9,730 nucleotides of DNA from Myxococcota bacterium (GTDB taxonomy: Bacteria > Myxococcota > Polyangia > GCA-2747355 > JAKLHH01): the NCBI GenBank assembly GCA_022710245.1, contig JAKLHH010000197.1, positions 1-9,730 of the forward strand, given 5' to 3'. The notes under the pieces were generated by a model. That model searched no databases. It saw nothing but the letters and a program-made list of their open reading frames with translations, and had not been told where the DNA came from. The position numbers were made by a program, and so were the translations under genes. Positions 6,224-9,730 of the stretch are shown one piece after another (the stretch's first letter is position 1; each line of letters begins with the position of its first letter).

Positions 6224-8275
6224 ATGCTGCGGCGCACGCTCCGCACCGGCCTGGCCCTCCACGCGCGGCCGCTCGACCGCTTCGTCCGCGCGGCGCGTGG
6301 GCTCACCTCGACGGTCCGCCTCCGCTCCGGCGCGCGCGAGGTGGACGGGCGAAACGTCACCTCGCTCCTCCTCCTCGGTGTGCCGGCCGGGGCCGAGGTG
6401 ACGCTGACCGTCGAGGGCGCCGACGAGGAGGCCGGGCTCGAGCTGCTCGCCGCCCTGCTCGCCACCGCGGCTGAGGAGACGGCCACGCCGCCGGCACCCC
6501 CATCGCCGCCCGTGCCCGCGCGCGAGGACGACGAGGACGACGAGGACGAGGCCACCTTCGAGGCGCTGGGGGGGCTGCTCGGCTCGCCAAGCTCTCCGGG
6601 GCTCGCGCTCCCTCCGCCGCAGCCGCTGGCCGCCTCGCGGGTGGCAGCGCCCGCCGCGCCTCCGCCGCCCGCGGCGCTCCCTCCGTCCGATCGGAGCTCG
6701 ACGCGCGGCGAGCCCGGGGCGCCCGGGAGGGCGCACCGCGAGGCGGGCAGACCGCGCGAGTGGGCGCCCTCGCGAGGCGCGGAGGCAGAGGCCGTCCGCC
6801 TGCAGCGCGCCCGGGCAGCGGCCCAGGCGGCGACCGAGGCGCTGCTGCAGCCGGACGATCCCTTCTCGCAGATCTTCGCCGCCCAGCGGACGCTGCTCGA
6901 CGACCCCGGCCTGCAGCAGGCGCTCGCGGCGCGCGTCGCGGTGGGGGCCGCGGCCGAGGCGGCGATCGTCGACGAGTTCGCCGCGCTCGAGGCGGGCTTC
7001 GCCGAGCTGGGCGCGGGCTTCGCCGCCGAGCGCCACGCGGACGTCGCGGACGTGCGCGACCGACTGCTCCTCGCGCTCGGCCTCGCGGAGGAGGCCGGCC
7101 CGGACACGGAGGAGCCGTTGATCCTCATCCTCGAGGAGGCCACGCCGTCGCGGCTCGCGCTCCTCGACCTCTCCCGGGTGGCTGGCGTCATCTCCGCGCG
7201 CGGCGGTCCCACCTCGCACGCGGCCATCGTCGCGCGTGGGCGGGGTGTGCCGCTCGTCTTCGCGCCCGCCCCGGCGCTCGGCTGGATCACCTCAGGCGAG
7301 CGCATCTGCGTCGACGGTGACACGGGGCTCGTGTGCCGCGCCACGGACGCGGTCGAGCCCGCGCGGCGTCCGGCGGCGCAGCCGCGCGCGCAGCGCCAGC
7401 AGCTCCGCGTCGCCCTCCGCGCCAACCTCGGCGCGCCGGGGGACCTCGCCACGGCGCGGCGCCTCGGCGCGCAGGGGAGCGGCCTGGTCCGCACCGAGCT
7501 CCTCTACGCGCGACGCGCGCAGGCGCCCTCGCGCGAGGAGCAGGCCGAGGCGTACGCCGCGCTCGCGCTCGCGCTGGCCCCGCACCCGGTGGTGGTGCGG
7601 CTCTTCGACGCGGGCTCCGACAAGCCGCTCGCCTTCCTGCCGGCGCCCGCTGAGGAGCCGAACCCCGCGCTGGGGCGCCGCGGCGTGCGCCTGCTCCTCG
7701 AGCACCCGGCGGTCCTCGAGGCGCAGCTCCAGGCCATCGCCGCCGCCCGGCGCGCCACGGGCTGCGACCTCAAGGCGATGGTCCCCATGCTCGTCGACGC
7801 GGGGGAGCTCGAGGCGGTGCGAGCGCTGACGCCGGCCGGCTGCCCGCTCGGCAGCATGATCGAGACCCCGGCGGCGGCGCTCCTCGTCGACGACCTGGCG
7901 CCGCGGAGCGCCTTCCTCTCGGTGGGCAGTAACGACCTCGCCCAGTACGTCACCGCCTCCGACCGGGAGGCGGGCGGCAGCGGGCTGCACCCGGCGGTGC
8001 TGCGCCTGCTCGTCGCGGTCGCCCGCGCCGCTCGCGCGGCCGGGATCGAGTGCGGGGTCTGCGGCGAGCTCGCCGGCGACCCCCGCACCGCGCCGCTGCT
8101 CGTCGGCCTCGGCGTCGACGCGCTCTCGCTGGCGCCGGCGCGGCTCCCCGCTGTCCGCGCCGCGCTCGAGGGCTTCACCCCGGCCGCGCTCGAGGCCCTC
8201 GCGGCCCGCGCGCTCGGGCTCACTGAACGCGCCGCGCTCGAGCAGCTGCTCGAGGAGGCGCCGGGAGGACCGTGA
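6224..8275 (+). CDS. HPr-Enzyme I fusion (PEP-protein phosphotransferase) of the PTS
   Basis: 683 residues versus about 575 for plain Enzyme I. Residues 1-81 are an HPr domain with LHARP (12-16) and phospho-acceptor His13. By alignment with classical HPr, the regulatory Ser46 position is Asn44. Residues 82-186 form a Pro/Ala linker with an acidic block (101-109). From about 187 come the HPr-binding helical domain, then GGPTSHAAI (327-335, active His332), and the PEP-binding barrel with RTELLY (423-428), Arg459, GSDKP (464-468), MIETPAA (545-551), NDLAQY (570-575) and CGELAGD with acid Cys613. All catalytic residues are present. The usual first SPG strand of Enzyme I is only faintly seen, at RGEPGAPGRAHR (161-172). 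Role: it draws phosphate from PEP and relays it through its own HPr to EIIA. No Shine-Dalgarno precedes the ATG, so reinitiation after EIIC is likely. Known fused multiphosphoryl proteins usually also carry EIIA; here EIIA is separate. Confidence 0.92.
   Translation: MLRRTLRTGLALHARPLDRFVRAARGLTSTVRLRSGAREVDGRNVTSLLLLGVPAGAEVTLTVEGADEEAGLELLAALLATAAEETATPPAPPSPPVPAREDDEDDEDEATFEALGGLLGSPSSPGLALPPPQPLAASRVAAPAAPPPPAALPPSDRSSTRGEPGAPGRAHREAGRPREWAPSRGAEAEAVRLQRARAAAQAATEALLQPDDPFSQIFAAQRTLLDDPGLQQALAARVAVGAAAEAAIVDEFAALEAGFAELGAGFAAERHADVADVRDRLLLALGLAEEAGPDTEEPLILILEEATPSRLALLDLSRVAGVISARGGPTSHAAIVARGRGVPLVFAPAPALGWITSGERICVDGDTGLVCRATDAVEPARRPAAQPRAQRQQLRVALRANLGAPGDLATARRLGAQGSGLVRTELLYARRAQAPSREEQAEAYAALALALAPHPVVVRLFDAGSDKPLAFLPAPAEEPNPALGRRGVRLLLEHPAVLEAQLQAIAAARRATGCDLKAMVPMLVDAGELEAVRALTPAGCPLGSMIETPAAALLVDDLAPRSAFLSVGSNDLAQYVTASDREAGGSGLHPAVLRLLVAVARAARAAGIECGVCGELAGDPRTAPLLVGLGVDALSLAPARLPAVRAALEGFTPAALEALAARALGLTERAALEQLLEEAPGGP
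8263..8269 (+). promoter_or_regulatory. Ribosome binding site for EIIB
   Basis: GGGAGGA lies five bases before ATG 8275 but only two before the alternative GTG 8272. It therefore favours ATG 8275, which shares its A with the TGA stop of HPr-EI. Confidence 0.65.
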
Positions 8276-8556
8276 TGAAGAGGATCCTGGTGGTCTGCGG
8301 TGCCGGCGTGGCGACCTCGACCGTCGCCGCCAAGAAGATCGAGGAGAAGCTCGCCGCCCGGGGCATCGCGGTCCGCGTCGACCAGTGCAAGGCGACCGAG
8401 GTCGCGTTCAAGGTGCGGGACTGCGATCTGATCGTCACCACCACCCTCCTCGGCAGCAGCTTCCCGGTGCCGGTGGTGCAGACGGTCTCCTTCCTCACCG
8501 GCATCGGCATCGACGCTGATATCGAGCGCATCGTGGCGCTCCTCGGCAAGGAGTGA
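8275..8556 (+). CDS. PTS EIIB component, galactitol (Gat) type
   Basis: 93 residues, the full length of GatB proteins. The phosphocysteine loop VVCGAGVATST puts the phosphorylated residue at Cys8. The pattern VATSTVAAKKIEEKL, then DQCKATEV and DLIVTTT, and the ending FLTGIGIDADIERIVALL are typical of GatB. Role: a cytoplasmic protein that takes phosphate from EIIA-His66 and gives it to the substrate held by EIIC. The gene overlaps the HPr-EI stop by one base and is translated from its own strong ribosome site. Having EIIB after Enzyme I rather than beside EIIA or EIIC is an unusual order. An upstream GTG at 8272 would add one residue. Confidence 0.92.
   Translation: MKRILVVCGAGVATSTVAAKKIEEKLAARGIAVRVDQCKATEVAFKVRDCDLIVTTTLLGSSFPVPVVQTVSFLTGIGIDADIERIVALLGKE
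8548..8553 (+). promoter_or_regulatory. Ribosome binding site for the GpsA-like dehydrogenase
   Basis: AAGGAG at the end of the EIIB gene lies eight bases before ATG 8562. The alternative GTG 8553 begins within this site, so the ATG is the better start. Confidence 0.65.
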
Positions 8557-8561
8557 CCGGG

Positions 8562-9608
8562 ATGGCGACGCTCTGCGTCCTCGGCGCCGGCTACATGGGG
8601 ACCGCGCTCGCGCTGGTCGCGGCCGAGCGCGGCCATACCGTCCGCCTCTGGGGCACCTGGCTCGACGACGCGCTGGTCGCGCCGGTGCTGCGTGGTGAGC
8701 CGCACCCGCGCCTCAAGCTCCGCCTGCCCGCGGGCCTCCAGGTGCTCCCCGCGAGCGAGCTCGCCGCGGCGCTGGCCGGCGCCGACGCGGTGGTCTGCGC
8801 GGTGAACTCCGACGGCGTGGTGCCGGTGCTCGAGCGGGCGCTCCCGCACCTGCCTGCCTCGGGGCCGCTCCTCTCGGTGACCAAGGGCTTCCTCCTCGAC
8901 GCAGCGGGCAAGCAGGAGCGCATCTCGCGCACGGTGCGCGAGCGCCTGCTCCGGCCCGCGGGCAAGGACCGCCCGTGGATCGCCATCGGTGGCCCCTGCA
9001 AGGCGATGGAGGTCGCGCGGCGCATCTCCACCTCGGTCATCTACGCGGCCGAGGACGCCGCGGCGCGCGACCGCTGCGCGGACTGGCTCGAGGCGCCGTA
9101 CTACACCATCACCCGCAGCGACGACCTCGCCGGCGCCGAGACCTGCTCGGCCTTCAAGAACGCCTACGCCACCGCGAGCGGCCTCTGCGACGGGCTGCAG
9201 CTGCTCGGGCACCCGGAGATGTACAACACCAAGGCGCTCCTCTTCAGCCAGGCGGTGCAGGAGATCACGCGCATGGTGGTGGCGATGGGCGGCCGCAGGG
9301 AGACGGCGCTCGGCCTCGCCGGGGTCGGCGACCTGCACGTCACCGCCGCCGCGGGCCGCAACCGCGCCTACGGCGAGCGCGTGGGCCGCGGGGAGCCGCC
9401 GGCCAGGGTCGCCGAGGAGATGGGGCGCGCGGGGGAGCTCACCGAGGGCTACCCGGCGCTGCGCACCGGCTGGGAGCTGCTCGGGCAGCTGGTCGCCGCG
9501 GGTCGGCTCGCGCTGGCCGACTTCCCGCTCCTCTCCGCGCTCCACCAGGTGGTCTACGAGGGGGCGGACACCGCCTCCACCCTCTCCGCGCTTCGCGTCC
9601 GCGGCTAG
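8562..9608 (+). CDS. GpsA-like NAD(P)-dependent dehydrogenase (glycerol-3-phosphate dehydrogenase family), probable polyol-phosphate dehydrogenase
   Basis: 348 residues, close to the 330-340 of GpsA. The N-terminal Rossmann motif is GAGYMG (8-13). SVTKGF (105-110) carries the conserved Lys108. AFKNAYA (197-203) holds the catalytic-type Lys199-Asn200, and GVGDLHVT (254-261) plus the glycerol-phosphate-site-like RNRAYG (266-271) follow. Known: GpsA interconverts sn-glycerol-3-phosphate and dihydroxyacetone phosphate with NAD(P)H. Differences: the usual GPSFA-type segment reads GPCKA (144-148), and a PYYTITRSDDLAGAE region (179-193) precedes the lysine. As the last gene of a PTS operon it is translationally close to EIIB, so it is inferred to oxidise the imported polyol phosphate instead of making phospholipid precursor. 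A housekeeping GpsA role cannot be excluded. It starts at ATG 8562, with an alternative GTG at 8553. Confidence 0.82.
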   Translation: MATLCVLGAGYMGTALALVAAERGHTVRLWGTWLDDALVAPVLRGEPHPRLKLRLPAGLQVLPASELAAALAGADAVVCAVNSDGVVPVLERALPHLPASGPLLSVTKGFLLDAAGKQERISRTVRERLLRPAGKDRPWIAIGGPCKAMEVARRISTSVIYAAEDAAARDRCADWLEAPYYTITRSDDLAGAETCSAFKNAYATASGLCDGLQLLGHPEMYNTKALLFSQAVQEITRMVVAMGGRRETALGLAGVGDLHVTAAAGRNRAYGERVGRGEPPARVAEEMGRAGELTEGYPALRTGWELLGQLVAAGRLALADFPLLSALHQVVYEGADTASTLSALRVRG

Positions 9609-9666
9609 ATCACCGATCGGTTTGTTGGTTCAGCAATTCCGATCACTTGTGAGTTCGAGATCGACA
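9609..9666 (+). other. Low-G+C intergenic stretch after the PTS operon
   Basis: About 47% G+C (27 of 58 bases), far below the flanking genes. It contains the palindrome ACCGATCGGT (9612-9621), the small dyad TCACTTGTGA (9643-9652) and four GATC sites, with a fifth at 9682. No U-tract terminator is present. The drop in G+C suggests a promoter or regulatory region for the gene that follows, but no clear -35/-10 pair is visible. Confidence 0.45.
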
Positions 9667-9730
9667 GTGGATTGGGTCCGTGATCTCTTCGCCTCCTGCA
9701 GCGACGGAAGGTCGCTCGTGGAGGTGATGC
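9667..9730 (+). CDS. Start of an unidentified gene, cut by the right edge
   Basis: A GTG at 9667 opens a frame of 21 codons to the window end, reading VDWVRDLF then ASCSDGRSLVEVM. Seventeen of the 21 third positions are G or C, matching the bias of real genes here, whereas the antisense frames over the same bases are not biased. The frame is also open upstream, and a GTG at 9649 is an alternative start. No strong ribosome site is visible. The product is not recognisable from so few residues. Confidence 0.35.
   Translation, partial: MDWVRDLFASCSDGRSLVEVM

Noticed and set aside
4295..7219. A 974-codon open frame on the minus strand
   Set aside because: It is antisense to EIIA, EIIC and HPr-EI, which have clear family motifs. 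Its product is a low-complexity Arg/Glu/His-rich string, the usual artefact of high G+C third positions.
8220..9545. A 441-codon minus-strand open frame
   Set aside because: It is antisense to EIIB and the GpsA-like gene, both well supported; no motif is visible in it.
9612..9630. Palindrome ACCGATCGGT followed by TTTGTT, considered as a terminator of the PTS operon
   Set aside because: After allowing a loop, only about three base pairs of stem remain and the T-run is broken.
9643..9652. TCACTTGTGA, considered as a Crp-type site
   Set aside because: The half-sites are in the opposite order and spacing to TGTGA-N6-TCACA.
1..9730. tRNA, rRNA, CRISPR array or insertion sequence
   Set aside because: No regularly spaced repeats, transposase motifs or RNA-gene signatures were seen; nearly all bases lie in protein genes.

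Overview
The window is about 70% G+C by eye, with strong G/C preference at third codon positions and frequent GTG starts. Two genes encode lipoproteins, and one of these combines CARDB domains with cysteine-rich modules. This suggests a high-GC Myxococcota or other delta-proteobacterial-type organism. That placement is an inference from protein style and composition; no rRNA or other marker gene is present.

Layout, left to right. (1) Bases 1-1603, minus strand: most of a cytoplasmic molybdopterin (bis-MGD) oxidoreductase with an N-terminal 4Fe-4S cysteine set, cut off by the left window edge. (2) 1698-2621, plus: a lipoprotein-type HAD phosphatase of the SerB/PchP-like group. (3) 2742-4202, plus: a predicted surface or periplasmic lipoprotein with two CARDB domains flanked by three copies of an eight-cysteine module. 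(4) 4302-9608, plus: a compact five-gene operon encoding a whole sugar phosphotransferase system. Its order is Gat-type EIIA, Gat-type EIIC, an HPr-Enzyme I fusion, Gat-type EIIB, and a GpsA-like NAD(P)-dependent dehydrogenase. (5) 9609-9730: a short stretch of lower G+C, then what looks like the first codons of another gene leaving the right edge.

The operon appears self-sufficient for phosphoryl transfer. PEP would phosphorylate the Enzyme I histidine, then the fused HPr histidine, then EIIA His66 and EIIB Cys8, while EIIC imports and releases a phosphorylated (probably polyol) substrate. The GpsA-like enzyme is placed to oxidise that polyol phosphate. No regulator, kinase or aldolase is visible. 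A TTGACA promoter lies so close to the first GTG that the mRNA is probably leaderless. The EIIC and HPr-EI frames are identical and separated only by TGA-GCC-ATG. These two points, the altered GpsA motif and the cysteine module are the most interesting observations.
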